Shown: positions 1-13,218 of the stretch, piece by piece
How positions within the stretch are numbered: the first letter of the stretch is position 1
Layout of the letters: each line of letters opens with the position of its first letter
NCBI RefSeq assembly: GCF_000002985.6
Contig: NC_003284.9
Location: 7,750,001-7,814,000 of the forward strand
Source of the DNA: Caenorhabditis elegans
Lineage: Eukaryota > Nematoda > Chromadorea > Rhabditida > Rhabditidae
Reading direction: 5' to 3'
Length of the DNA: 64,000 nucleotides
The notes under the pieces: generated by a model
Database searches by the model: none
Told to the model about the DNA's origin: nothing
Seen by the model: the letters and a program-made list of their open reading frames with translations, nothing else
Position numbers and translations under genes: made by a program

Positions 1-3000
1 ATTCAAAATCAAACACACTTCACACCAGTCACAAACTAATTATTTTGAGCCTTGTAAGGTGACTTTTGGGTCATCAATTGCATAACAAAAGAGCATCTCA
101 ACAAGTTTATTCTATGATGTGTCTCCTGTTTGCCGACCAATCGAGAATCACCATTGTTACGTGACAGCATTGTTGCATATGCTATTTTATTGGCAAACAC
201 ACTGCCACACATCGGAAGGATTTCAAGAATTACTTTGCTCCAGTGAACAGAGTTTTTTTAAAATTCTTTCTGAATTCAAAAAGTGCAATATGTCAAACTC
301 GGTCGGATTTCCGGGCGACGAAAAGAGGTACACGAGAGGTAGAAAGTGGTGAAAAATGGAAACAGATCGCCGCAACATGTTCAATTAATTATCTTAAAGG
401 AGGCACGCGACCGCATCAAAGACACCGCTACCTACGTGATTGCTTACTGTCATGTTCCAGTTTTTCGGTGGTTATATGTACGAGACAAGACAATGCAGTG
501 AATTTTCACAATTGGGAGGGACACATTCTTGGTGTTCTACAAGAACGAAAAATTGCCCATAAATTCAGAAGTTTTCAGAAAAAGTTGGAAGCTTGTGTAA
601 TATAACACCACACAAAATGGAGTTAAATGTTAATCAATTTATCCTTTTTATTTGAAAAATATGTTTTTCTCTCTATGAGCTCAGCAGCGGTTTTTTCTAA
701 TCTTAAATGCACACGATATTATTTTTGTTATTAGTTAGTTAAAAATTAATTTTTGAGATGTGGGGTTTCAGTTAATTTATTTTTCATTACTTCTGAAAGG
801 AAAATTGTTTGTGACGTAAAGCGTCGGTTCAATTAGTTTTAACAGTATAAATTATCCAACGCGAAAGGAGCAGAAAACTTTGTATTATCCTCAAAATTAA
901 TTGACTTTGAAACAATTGTTATCAACATATTCATAAAAAGTTTTTAAAAGTAGATGATCCTCACCATGGCAATATCTGACAAAAACTTGAATACTCGGAA
1001 AAAAACTTAAAAATTTAAATTTCAAATGTAGGTTTGTTTAAATTTAATCAATTTTAATCGGGTTCCAGAGAGTTATCGTGAAACTAGTCAAACGAAATGC
1101 TGGAATTTTGCCTGAAATTTTTCTACTGAAATATTGTAGTAGAAATGAAGCACAAAAAATGTTATTAAAAAAACTGAAGCCTGAAATACGAAGAAACCCA
1201 ATATTGAGCAGAACCTAGTTTTTTTTTGCTTCTAAGTGTATTTTTGTTCAAATTTATTTCAAAAGCTAGACAACTAAATTGAAAAACTGTAATTGTGAAA
1301 TGTGCTGAGATTTGAAAAAAATCTTCAAAACCCTCTTGAAAAAAGAAAAATGACAATAGAACAAGTGAAACTGTTTTCAGCAATAATAGCACATGTTAAT
1401 TTTATATTGAACAGTTATTTCGATCACGACAAAACCATTTTTGTTATTTTGTTCGACTTGCAAATACAGAACAGGAATTAGCAAAGAGGGTTTAAAAAGT
1501 AATTTTCAACACCCACATTGTGGGTCCCACAACATTCATCTTGTTTTCCGAAAACCACCATAAAACACATTTTTCATTCGAAAAAAGTGAGCTCGCAGCT
1601 CAAACAAATGGGGTCAATTAAATTTCATTAAAATGTTTCAACGAACCTATTTTTGTGTTATGTATTTTTAATTTTTCAATTTTATATCGACGCAAAAATT
1701 TGAAATATTGGATGATCACAGTCTATATTTTATTCTCATTTTCCAATCTTTGATCAAAACGTAACAGTTAGTCTATTTTGAAAACATTTGATTTCCAGTT
1801 TCAAAAGTGACTCAGTTTCCCACATTGTTCAAAAAGGCGACAGTACGCGTCTTCACGTCCATTTATTATTTCAACGCGTGTCCGACAAATCTTCGGGTCG
1901 ATGTTCACCTCGTTCATGGGAATGGGGTGTCACATTAATCATGGCGGTTTGGCAAAATTTGGAAAAGCTAAATGAAACATGCTTCCCGCTTGACAAAAAA
2001 GATATTGTGTACATATAGAATATTGAGAAGAGGGAAAACCACAATAAATCAATCAATTTTAAAAATGTTTAGACAGCATATATTTGAAAGTATCAAAGCC
2101 TACACTTAATCAAATGACAAGGTTTTTTTGAGGTTGTGATCGACCGTATTCTCGCTATTAGTTTTGTCCTCACTTTAAAAATTGTGCACCCTATTACAGT
2201 TCCACTCAGAGTTAACAATTGAAATATAGACTTAAACAGAAAAATAGGCAGTTCAAAGTCGAGAGACAATGGAAATTTTTGATTAATCGTCAATTCAGCA
2301 GTCGTTGAATTTTTCTATTTTTGATAATTTCCATTTTCAGCGATGCGAAAACTCGGCTAATTTATATTGAAATAGCATTTCTGGATATTACTATTACATT
2401 ATATTATTCAATTTGAAATTAGTTTTACTTAACTTGGAAAATATCGTAAATATTGAATTGTTATGTAAAGTATGTTTTGAAAACAAATCTAATATAATAA
2501 TTTTTTTGGAAGTTCAGTTTTTAGGCAGTTTTAATTATTTTGCTCTTTAAAGTTTTCGAACTCACTTGATAACTATAATCAGAAATATTACATCTTACAT
2601 CATGTTATTTCAAATTGATATTTCCTTGTGTCTTGAATAAAGTTACATTGGAGAATTAAGCCTCAGAACGTACTGTAACGTATTGGAAAATTACATTTGA
2701 ACAAAAAGTGCATGGTTTGTCCAAATGAAAATGCATAAAACTTTTTACTGTTTAGAATCTTTAATCAATTATCAAAAGTCTTATTTGTTGGAACAATAGT
2801 TGTTTTCAAATCCCTGTATTGACCTTATTCATCTGTATGTTTTGATTGCTTTTCCAACATTCGACCATAGCTCTGAGGATTGTTATAATAGGATAACAGA
2901 GCATGCCTCCCCCTATTCGTCGTAAACCGTTTTATTCAGGCGCATTTTACAACCTCTAATTTGATCTATTTTTGTTGTGGTCCTCACCTACATGGTCCAA

Positions 3001-3039
3001 GATAATTAGTTCGTTGTGAGCTTTAGCACCTGCATCAAA
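1..3039. other. AT-rich non-coding stretch
   Basis: I see no convincing gene here. Open frames are short, lack splice-linked partners and have no recognisable motifs. The right end is the likely promoter region for the distal deg-1 start. The longest frame (243-605, +) has no domain or splice signal that would support it. Confidence 0.5.
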
Positions 3040-5251
3040 ATGAAGTCGCGCACACCAAGAAACCAAAATATGACTTCAGGTAAGTATTTTTCCTCCTAAA
3101 AATGTTTTTTTTTACCTTTAAATCTAATATGTGTAGAACATTTAAAATTCGTATGCACTCAACGTATGTTTCGTTTGGCTTCCGAACACCATTTTTGGCG
3201 ATTGAATAATTCGGTGTTTAGGTATTTGCTTGCTCCAGCTTGGTTTTCCAGTCTTTTACATAGGTGTGAGTGTTTGAATGTAATTTTGGAATTTGGAAAT
3301 TTTGTTTGTAGTAAAACTTTCCTTAGATTTTCAATTCACAATTGTTGAGTGCTAAAAACGGAAATAGGCTAGGCGGCAAGAGTGAGAGAGTCGAATAGAA
3401 TAGTAGGGCCACAAAATGCTCACTGGGGAGCAACTTCATTAACCTTTTTTCGTCCAGTGCTTCTGGGGTGAAGGTTTGAGGTCTCGTTCTCTGTTCTCAT
3501 TTTCATTTAGTTTTTTGTTTCAGACTCATTTAACTTGTTGTTGCGACTTTCGGTTCTGTTTTTACTTTACTTTATTTTAGTGTTGCGTTTTTGATTCTGG
3601 CTCCAACTTTTAAAAAATAACTTCTGCGTCCAAGTTGATATGAAACCTTTAGGCACCTTGAAGATTGACTAACGTCAATATTTAGACATACTTACGATAG
3701 TCCCATATTACCGAATAGCAGAATAAAACACTCTGAACTATTCAGTTAGTTATACTTACTTATTGTCAATTGTCTTATTTTTGGTAAACTTCCATGTTTA
3801 TTTAAGATAAAAGCTAAAACTGAAAATGCTACGCTTTTAATGACTCTTATAAAAAGGTTTAAATTTTTTTTAAATTAAAATGGCCTGATACTGCGCTATA
3901 TGAATGGCTTTGACCAATTTACCAACTGGCGCTACTTGATTACATTTATGGCAATCCGGTGACAGCAAACCAATTAACAATGTTGTTTTCAGAAGAAGCT
4001 GCAAGAGTACTTATCCATAGTACAGACGACGCACAAGAACAGAGGATGGGAGCGGAAAATCAAGCTCCGAAAACGGTAAGTTCAATGTTAGATACCTCAC
4101 TAGAACAATTCACTTTTACTCAAATTACGATAGCTTATCACGACACAACATTTTGAAGCGGGATGCTGTCAAAAAAGTTTTATGTCTTCTTCAAATTTCA
4201 AGTTTGTTCTCAAAATTTCATCTTTCAAAGAACACAGAAAATGCTATAACAACTCTCAATAATGTACATTTGCTTGATCCCTAATCACAAAGGACGTAAT
4301 TCTATTAACGAATAGCGAGGTTTAGAAAAGAAAAACTGTATTTGTGCTGAACGGCAGTTAACACTCTCGATTCTTTTTAAAATTTAACCAGTAATTTAAG
4401 TGCTTTAAGAAAAGTGGGAAAGATTTGGGAAAAAACTATAAAATGAGGTTATTATTCAATTCTCTGAAAAGTTATAAGAATGTGGTTTATTGAAAAAAGA
4501 AAAAAAAGTTAAATTTTGTCGATGTTAAGGGACTATTTAAATGTTCAGTTTATATCACAGTCAGTATTGAAAAATGAGTAACATTTTTCAATAAATTTTT
4601 CATTCACTACTTCTTCGATGAGTCTTCGATGAAACTCAAAAGCTCAAAAAATTAGACGCCCTCACAATTAGGAACATTCATTTTTCCATCACCACACTCA
4701 TTCTGGTTCAATACACTGCACCTTCTACTTACTCATTTATTTCAGACGATGGGCGCCATTCAGCGGTTCCTGAACAACACTACTGCTCATGGATTGCCCA
4801 GAATTTCAAAAGCGAGAAATCAAATGGGAAGGGTGTTTTGGGTTTTTGTATGGTTAGCATTCTTCTCTGTATTTCTATATCAGGTGAGAAAATGTGACTT
4901 CTGGAAGAATTCTTTCGAAAACAAAGCATCTATGTGTTAATTTTGGGGCTCAATCTAATAGTTTTTTTTAAGAGTTTGAGAATTAATTTTTGAACTAAAA
5001 AACAGATCCGATACTTTGGCCTTCGGTTATTGCATTTTCACGTTCCATTTCAATTTGCACATCAATTACCATAGAAATTGAATCGTTATGCTAATTGCCA
5101 AATTTCCCGTTTTTTGACGGTAATTGTCTCTTTTGAACAACAGAAAATATCAATTCGAAAGGGCAAATGCACAACGAAACAGCTATTTTTTTTTCAGGCA
5201 GCTCAACTCTACTCAAAGTTTGTCCAGAAGCACCCATCCACAAATGTCAAG
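3040..5251 (+). CDS. deg-1: Alternative 5' exons of deg-1 (distal N-terminus with its own TM1)
   Basis: Four exons fit worm splice rules and phase: 3040-3079 (ATG, ends G|gtaagt), 3993-4075, 4746-4883 and 5198-5251. They encode 105 residues, starting MKSRTPRNQNM. The third exon carries the degenerin motif NNTTAHGLPRI, matching [11 protein letters not shown] of canonical DEG-1, then a hydrophobic helix (VFWVFVWLAFFSVFLY) equivalent to TM1. The last exon ends in phase 0 after NVK, and the next degenerin exon, at 13608 (LKFDDVEF), also begins in phase 0, so the joined frame is open and would give about 768 residues. I infer an alternative promoter of deg-1 about 10 kb upstream. It could instead be an orphan degenerin fragment. 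The sequence shows the exons; the splicing to deg-1 is inference. Confidence 0.75.
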
Positions 5252-6409
5252 GTCAGTTTAGAAGGAACTCAAAAACAAAAGTAATTGACTGAAATATCCG
5301 TGATACGCTGGGAGTTGGGAACAAGCTCTATTTCTCGGAATGAGTTTCTGTGTTGTTTTTAAACATCCAAAACCAAAGTGACTTACACAGAAGGTAGTTG
5401 TTCTTATCTATTCAATTTTCTAACAAAAAGAGTATCCCATTACCCGAATGAGCAGAAGCAAGTGGAAAAACTAGCGTTTTCTTTGGGAAAAGTCGTAAGA
5501 AAGAGGAGACAATGTTGCAACCCATCATTTTTCTTTTTGCTTCCGTTTCAATTTGATTAGCTACTCATTTTACGGCTCAAAATGACAATCCAATCATTCT
5601 ACTCTTTTAACATTTGTCTAGTTTTGGAGTTCCCAGAAATGATGTCAAGTTACTTTCGATCTTACAACAGTTGTCAACGTTTTAAATTTATTGGACTAAG
5701 CATGTCTATGTCAATTTCTAGCCTACGGTTAGACTAGGTTACAACAAAAATTTTAGTATCGGGGCCTATTGTCTGGCATAGTTTGTTTTGTTTGTTGATA
5801 ATTCTCGTAAAAAACCTTAACGGCAGTTAATTAACTTTTGCTAAAGTTTTTAAGAATTCACGAAATTAGATCAAAATTCTGAAGACGTTTTGAAACAGGC
5901 CAAAACGATATCCCACTTTTATTATTTTTTGTTGAAAATTTTGGGAAATTTTAAAACGATTACAACTCTGAAACTAGAAATTCAATCGAAAAAGTTTCAA
6001 TTGACAAAATATTACTTACGGTTATGACTTTTTGGTGTATTGATTGTAATATTCAAAAAAAATCGCGGCAAAGAATAAATCGACCGACGTGTTGTGAGGT
6101 CATGTTTTACTAAAAAGTGCATATATTTTTGACCAGCATTGTAAATTATAGAAAAAAAAATCTATTAACTCCTTTTTTTTTAAATGTTTTTTTTTTGGAA
6201 AAAAACTTAAAGGCTTGCAGATGTACTTCTCCGCTGAAAAATCTGTTGTTCAGAGTTTTTTGAATTACTTTTAAATTGTTCTGCCGTCCAAAACTACAAT
6301 TACTTTCTTACTAAAACGTGATAGCAGTTTATTAAATTTTTAACTTTCCGCGAATTTATTGTTTTCCAAATCACGGAGCATATACAATGTTTCCTACACT
6401 TTATCCATA
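5252..6409. other. Intron sequence of the distal deg-1 transcript
   Basis: AT-rich sequence without coding signal between the distal deg-1 exons and the inverted-repeat element that starts at 6410. Confidence 0.5.
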
Positions 6410-9374
6410 CTCGGTAGTTTGGCTCGCTTGGCGCGCGAAGAGGGTGCGACTGGCGCGCGGACGGGGCGCGACTAGACTACTGTCTCGCGATCTAGTCGCA
6501 CAATTTTCGCGCGCCGAGCGCATTTCTTTCGCACACACTACGCGCCCGGTTCGATTTTTTTCTCGCTCCCGCCGATTTTCATATTAAAATTGAAATCTTA
6601 GATTAATAAGAATTGCGTTTATTACAACAACGAACAATGGAAAAAAAATTTTAAAAAAATTAACGGATTGAAGACAGCTTGGCTGCAGGTCAATTGACTC
6701 CTAGACGGCGAGAGACTGGTGTTGCAAACCAGCTAGAGCTACTATGGCAGCGCCGAATGTGATTTTGGAGAGAAGATTCGAGTCGTTGAGGTAGAAAACA
6801 CGACGGAGATGTGGATAAACTGCCATCATGGCGAGCTGCTCGAAGATCGGTGAAGAGGATTGACCAATCTGAAATATTAAGACGGTGAAACCGCAGTTGA
6901 AGCTTATAAGCTTATAAGCTAGCCTACATTGCCCGTCGAGAACTTGATTGGTTTCGGGAGCTCAAATTGTCTACAGAATTCCTTCGGCGGCACTTCCCAA
7001 CGCTGGTCAACTTCTTCCCGTTCAACTTTTGTGGCAATCATGACACACGGCGTTTTTGTTCTGTAAATATTGAAATTATTGGGAATTGGAGCTTGAAAAC
7101 CCACCTATAGAAATATTTCTGATAAACTGTGGCGCAGAACGCGAATGAATCGGGATTCGAGACATCATAGAGGAAAGCGACGACGTCCGCCGACGTCTCG
7201 CCGGACCCCAGCGCATCTTGTGGTGAGAGAACATCAACTTCACGCAGAAGCAGGTACTTGCTCTCCTCTTTCACTCGGACACGATTGATAACGAATGGAG
7301 AATGACGACGTCCTATTTGTGCTACATCAGCCATTCCACGTCCTGCTAGGGATTGCGTGAAGACTGTTTTTCCAGCGTCCTTGGCTCCGACTACCAGGCA
7401 TTGGAAGACTTTTCGGTCGGTTCCATGGTTTTCTAGATCCTTCTTCCGTTCACGAGTCACTCTGATCGAGTCGAGTGTATTCCCAGCACGACCTGAAATT
7501 ACAAAAACTGAATAAAATGTATTTTATTTTTTATATTTTAACCGACATCTTTGGTAATAACTGAAACCGGGCATACTGAGAAGAGATTCTGAAGTTCACT
7601 CGGAGAAAGACATCCATCGTTGTCTCGATCGCAAATTTTGAAGACTCGAATCAGTGCTTTTCTGGCGCGATCTGTCAGTTGTTTGGTGTCTGCATCGTAT
7701 AATGGCCTTGTTGGGTAGATCACAGCTTTCTGGGCGTAGTAGAAGATTTCTGAGACGTTTTTCATCGTGCGAGCCGAGCATTCAACGCAAGTTTCGACTT
7801 CGGTGTTCGCCTCCATTATGGGGAGAATCTTATCAGTATTATTTGCAGTCCCATCTGATTTGTTGCCTACCAAAATGACCGGAGTCTCATGGTACTCTCC
7901 GAAGGACTGGCGAATCAAGGGTAGCCACCTGAAAATTCACAGTTATTGATTTTTTAACAGATAATTTCAATGAAAACGTACTTTGTTTGAATTCCATCAA
8001 CAGTGGACTCGTCTGTAACCGAGTAGACGACACAAATGACATTCGCCTGGCGGATTTCCGACACAATCCAATTTTCATCTGAAAATTGATTGAATTATTT
8101 GATTTACATGTTTTTGGCAATTTATTTACCTTCTTCCTTAATCGATAAGTCCATGATACTCGTACAATTCCGAAAAGCTTGATTTTAGAGATACTTTTGT
8201 TATTGATGGAACAATCGGTGAAAATTTCACGGTCACCATATTTAACTTGAAGAAAAGCCCTGAAATTATACACTTTAGGCATGTTACTGTACAAAACAAA
8301 AAGAAAATTATATTTTTACAATGTTGGAAACAATTAAATAAAAATTATCGAAAATGTTGGAAACAATTAAATAAAAATTATCGAAAATATGCCAAAAAAT
8401 TATAAACTGCAAGCGTAATAACGGATTGTCGTTCGTGTTGCGCGGACGGGGCGCGGAAGGGGTGCGGAAGGAGTGCGGAATGGGCGCGGATGGGGCGCGG
8501 TCAGAACGCGGACGGCGTGCAAAAACAGTTTCTCTTCGCGAACCTGTTACTTTCAGACAGCCTCATTGCCAAAACAGGTTGATATATATATCTTCACTTA
8601 TATGTTATATATGTATGAATGATGTAGTTGATATATAATAATTGCCAATCTAGTCTCTTTCAGCTTTCAGTAATATGGTGCCACAATACTAAACGTATAA
8701 AATACAAATCATTTTATATATTTCTATTGGAAAATATACCTGGCATTTAGGGGCAACTTTCTTAGGGATGTATGCATCGTGCCTCCACAATGCCAATGCT
8801 GCGAGTTTCCTAATGGAGACATTCTCAAGGCATCGCGATATACGTTGTGTAACGATCAAGTAGCAGAACCAGGACTTGATGAATGGTGTTGAAACGACTT
8901 CCGACTAATTGTAATTCTTGATATATTTGAGGCCCCTTAACTTTATCTACATAGGTAAAATGAACATATTTTATAACGTAACATCATTAGATAACAGTAC
9001 GATTATTGATAGATTTTAATACAATTTCCTTGTAAGATGAACCATATTGTTCTCTTCTAACCTCATATCAGAATTTAAATTGAAGTTTTGGTTTTTCAGT
9101 AACTAGCATGGCCTCAAAACGTTTACAATTAACGTATAGAACAAACACAATTCACTTTTGTGTGAAAATATGTCTCAAAGCAATAATATGTTCGCAAGAA
9201 ATTGATTAATACATCTTATGTAGACACTTTGGCAGTTTCAGAATACTCTTTTCACAATCCGAGCGCGCCTGTTCCGCACTCCAGTCACGCCCTATCCTCG
9301 CGCCAGGCGCATTTCACCTATTTTCGCGCGCCAGTCGCACCCCCTGCGCGCCCCAGGAGGAGCCAACTACCGAG
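6410..9374. mobile_element. 2965-bp inverted-repeat DNA element with GC-rich ends, flanked by TA, carrying a Miro fragment
   Basis: The left end (from 6410) reads CTCGGTAGTTTGGCTC and the reverse complement of the right end (to 9374) reads CTCGGTAGTTGGCTCC. Both continue into a shared GGGTGCGACTGGCGCGCG block. Both ends are flanked by TA (6408-6409 and 9375-9376), a Tc1/mariner-like target duplication. The subterminal DNA is rich in GCGCG words, unlike the AT-rich surroundings, and another such block lies at 8430-8520. I see no transposase frame, so it is non-autonomous. Inside lies the truncated Miro gene on the minus strand. An element of this structure carrying a host gene piece resembles the plant Pack-TIR type. 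The family name is unknown to me. Confidence 0.75.
6701..8154 (-). CDS. miro-2: Truncated mitochondrial Rho GTPase (Miro) paralogue
   Basis: Miro proteins are outer mitochondrial membrane GTPases (GTPase, two EF-hands, GTPase, C-terminal anchor) that link mitochondria to motors. Exons on the minus strand: 8130-8154, 7982-8078, 7543-7928, 7105-7492, 6928-7060 and 6701-6868, all in phase, about 398 aa. Visible parts are the latter half of GTPase 1 (VGNKSDG), one EF-hand loop (DRDNDGCLSPSEL), the complete second GTPase with P-loop GAKDAGKT, and a short hydrophobic tail. Compared with worm MIRO-1 as I remember it, the first P-loop is absent, the stretch between the EF-hands is deleted so that EF1 and EF2 fuse, the linker after EF2 is missing and the anchor ends in an unrelated tail. 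Introns are kept, so the copy arose at DNA level. It may be a pseudogene. The symbol miro-2 (C47C12.4) is from memory. Confidence 0.75.
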
Positions 9375-12300
9375 TAGTTTGCTTTTCTGAATAAAATATG
9401 TAGCCCAAACTTTCTTAGCAATCTGTGGTTCCTTGAAAAATGATCTGAGTTTTCCTCCTCAATCCAAAGTGGCTTAATGATATGGTTCTACATTTGAGTT
9501 CTCGGCTCATAAATCTTGACCACTTTCGCTCGTCAATTCCCCCCATACCCAATTCTCATTTTTCTTTTCAATTGTAGGTGTTGGTCCGCAGAAAACCCCT
9601 GTTGTACTAAAGCTCACCAAGTCCATTTCATTTTTCGAGAACCTTCATTTTCTAAAGGGAACAACCCAAAAACTCTTGATGTCCTGCCTGCTCATTTTTC
9701 AAAACCACTAATCTTTCTCGCCAGTTTCATCGACTTTGATACTAATCCACACACCGAACCTCGAAATAAAGAGAGTGATGTAGTAGACCCTACTGGCAGT
9801 CAAAGTTCACAACCACATTTTCTCTCTAAAATCAGGTACCTTGTTCTATTGGACCTCTCATCGATCAAACTGACCAGACTGACTTGGGTCAGTCTGGTCA
9901 CCTGTTCCAATGAGGAGTAGTATATTCCCAGAATTGCTGCTCAAGCTCATTTGTTATGAATTTGTTTTTTGTCTAGTCTCAGAGGTCCTTCTTTTCTTAT
10001 TCTCGTCATTGTGGAAAGTACATTGAATCTATTTCAATTCCTCGAACTTTAACTGCGCCTATCAATCGTTGGTTTCATAAAAAACGTGATATTTCTTAAT
10101 TTTATAAAAATTCAAAAACATCTCATATAAATAAAACCCACAGTTAATAAAACGTTAATAAAAACCACCAATCACAAAAGTTTTGAACTTTTACATTAGT
10201 GAAACTGAAATGAATTCGATGTTCTACATAATTTTTTTTGCAGTTATCTGGAAACAGTGACCTTCGTCCCCGCACACTTATAAACAATACCTTGTTTCAT
10301 AAAGTGTCTAGCCACCCCTGCAGCCAAAGGTTCCTAAAAACCTAAGGTTATTTTTTTCATAACATTCCCAATAAACCTGCCTTGCGATGCATGTTCTAAT
10401 GTTCCATTCGACACTTGAGATGTAGATGTAAACTCTTTTTGCGTTTCCGATTCTTCTCACATGTCAGTGCGTTTTCATCTTTGAATTTTCAATCTTTACA
10501 ATATGATAACGTGATTTTTAATGAATATCTGAAATGTTTTATTCCTTGATGCTCAGTGATATCTCTCCGTGCTCTATCAATTTCATTGTTTGATATTTTG
10601 ACAAACAACTGATATCTCTTTTCTCTCAGATAATAATTAATTGTCCACTCACCGGTTTACCAGAAATACATGTTTTTGTAGTGATGAGGAACTGGGTTTT
10701 CTACATTTTATTACCTTCAAAATAAAAGCTCTCGCCAGTTTTACAACCCAATTTGCGGCATTTTTTGTGCGAACCGAAATCTGGCACATTTTCTCTTGTA
10801 TTTCCTGTAAAAAACAGCTAAACTCTTAGAACAAAAACGCAATTTTTTCAGTGAATCTTGAGGCACATATGACAAAATATCATCAGCTGTTAAGTGGTTA
10901 GGTGTCAAAGATAATATGAACTTTTTGAAAGTTTTGCAAGGTGTAATGTTTTGGTGTTGTAAATCTAGACAGGTGTCGAGAATAGAAGATTTGCAAAACT
11001 TTCTTTAGAACGTGTTCAGATAAATGTTCTCTAATTATGTTCTCTAATTATAACCCGGAGTATTTTAATCCCTTTGAAGGTACAGCTTGGCAACAATTCA
11101 AAATGTTGAAGTTTTTTACTTAAAAGAAAGCTTTGTTCTTCTAATTCCACTATTTCAATAATTTCGGGCACAACAAAAATTTACTTTCTAACTACATACA
11201 TAGCAATATTTATATGTATACTAAACAATATGTATTAAAGCTAATTCGAATTTCTTCACAAAACCAATGCATTTACTGTGAAATTGAAGGTGAGGGATTC
11301 ACATAAGAACAACTCAGCATGTGTTCCGTTAGCTGCCATAATCAGCTATAGGCATAATAAACTGGCAAAAAAACATAATGGCATAAAATTTCAAATTTTC
11401 ATTTTTACTTACCCTTGGGTCATTTCATTCAAGTGTTTGCAAAGTGGTTTGCAAGGTTTATCATGCAGAATCTCATCTTGTTTTTTATATGGAATGTCAA
11501 CATTCTATTTTGAGTAGTGCAGAATCGAAATTTTAGAAATCAACAAAACAAAAGAACAAATTCAGATATAGTCCACTTCTAATATATGAATCGAACTTTA
11601 TTAATAATTTCTCATTTGAAACCCCAGAACCAAATGAAAAATAAACAAGATTAGTAAACAAGAAATGACTTACCGTTGTTTGTTTTTGTTTAACATTAGA
11701 AACACTGTTTAAATAATTTATTGAGTATAAAAATTGTTGGAAAAAATCAAACTATTTTAAAACAATGCGTCCAGTTTATACCAGGGTTTTTTGCTAGCTT
11801 ATGATAACGGATTTTCATGTACACAAATTTGTTTCTAGTTTGATCTATAAAATGAATGATCCTTTCTATTTTGACCTAAGAAGACACTAGTCTTTCACGT
11901 GCTGAATTTTTCTCAGACTCAAATTATAAATGCAAGACACTAAACCATACATTCGGAATAGATTGTTGGTACGTTTCGTGACGTTATCATATCAAATGTC
12001 TTGGAGGGTTTGCACAAAATGAAATAGAAAGTCCCTTCACTCCTCCCACGCGACATGTACACACAAAAATCCGTTCTTTTCCCTTGCTCACCTCGGTTTT
12101 TGAACCTTCCGGCATCACTGAAACATTTCATTTCTGACTCATCAGAGAGCGGCGGAGAGCGGTTTTTTGGGGGTTCATTTTGTGCAAAAAAGCTTTTAGG
12201 TTCTTTTAAGTACGTTTCCAGACAGCCGCTATCATGTATCAAATCTTGCTGACCCGCCAATACTCCTTGTTTTTATCTTCCTTTATTTCTCATTCCTCAC

Positions 12301-13218
12301 TCTGCTTTCTTTTTATTTTTATTTTTATAGCTTTTGGGTTTGTGTCATAGTTCATAAACTTTTAGCTGGTTTATTCAAAGTTTAATATTCCCCGTTTTCT
12401 GATCATTTACAGTTTTTATATGCATTGCTGATATTTCTTTATTTTTTGAAGTTAGATTTTCTTCCTGGTCTACTCTACTCTACTCCAAATTTGTATTCAT
12501 CAATTTCTAATGTTCTTCTATCTAAACGAGTCAAACTTTTTTTGGCGTCCACTCAAAAATTAGGGTTTGTTTGTCAACCAAAAGCCAATCATCCAAAAAT
12601 TGTTTTTTTCCAATAGTATATACTTCCTTAAACTGCTCAGCCTTACTTTTTAGAAAACGTCAGTAATGTTATTCTGTCTTAATTTTTCTCAGCAGTTCAC
12701 AAAGTATCCTGACAGGTATGAACAACTTTTAAATCAAAGGTACATATGTTGTGGCAGTACCCTAAAAAATTTAGGCATTTTACACTTTTAATGTAGGTTT
12801 TTTCTGATCATATAGGCTTAGAAAATACATTTTTCGTAATTACTTCACATTTAGACTTTAAAAAATGTCGATTTTAATATAAAAAATGTATGGAATATTT
12901 ATTTTTGGGGATACTGCTACATAAGTATCAAATCACAGAAAAATAAAATAAACTGATGATAAGGTTTGACGCCTATTTGTGTACAGATGCCCTACTAGAA
13001 AATGTTATTATAAGTGATGGAATCTGTAGAAAACACCCAATATTCAACTGTCATTTCTTGATTATTTGTGTGCTAGACATTTTTGAAAAACTTTTTCATT
13101 TTTTGTAAAGTGCTGTCACAAGTTGATTGCTTTAATAATGATATTATGCACCCTACTCTTATAAGTTTCCTTTCATCAACTTTATTGTCGCTTAAAAAAG
13201 TACTTTAGCTAGCGGGCT
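9375..13218. other. Upstream region of canonical deg-1 / intron of distal transcript
   Basis: No supported gene. It contains a perfect 13-bp hairpin at 9871-9900 and several weak open frames (9516-9920 +, 11940-12260 -) without motifs or splice partners. The proximal part (about 12.3-13.2 kb) is the expected promoter of the canonical deg-1 transcript. Confidence 0.5.
9871..9900. repeat. Perfect 13-bp inverted repeat, 4-nt loop
   Basis: TGACCAGACTGAC, then TTGG, then its exact complement. No poly-T tract or gene end follows, so its role is unknown. Confidence 0.9.

Noticed and set aside
243..605. 120-codon plus-strand frame
   Set aside because: No motif, no splice signals and atypical composition; likely chance.
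8155..8294. Upstream extension of the Miro paralogue (VKYGDREIFTDC frame)
   Set aside because: In the Miro frame a stop lies just upstream of the MDLSIKEE start, and the other frame does not resemble Miro.
8426..8638. Gly/Arg-rich frame in GC-rich DNA
   Set aside because: Product of repeated GCGCGG words of the inverted-repeat element, not protein-like.
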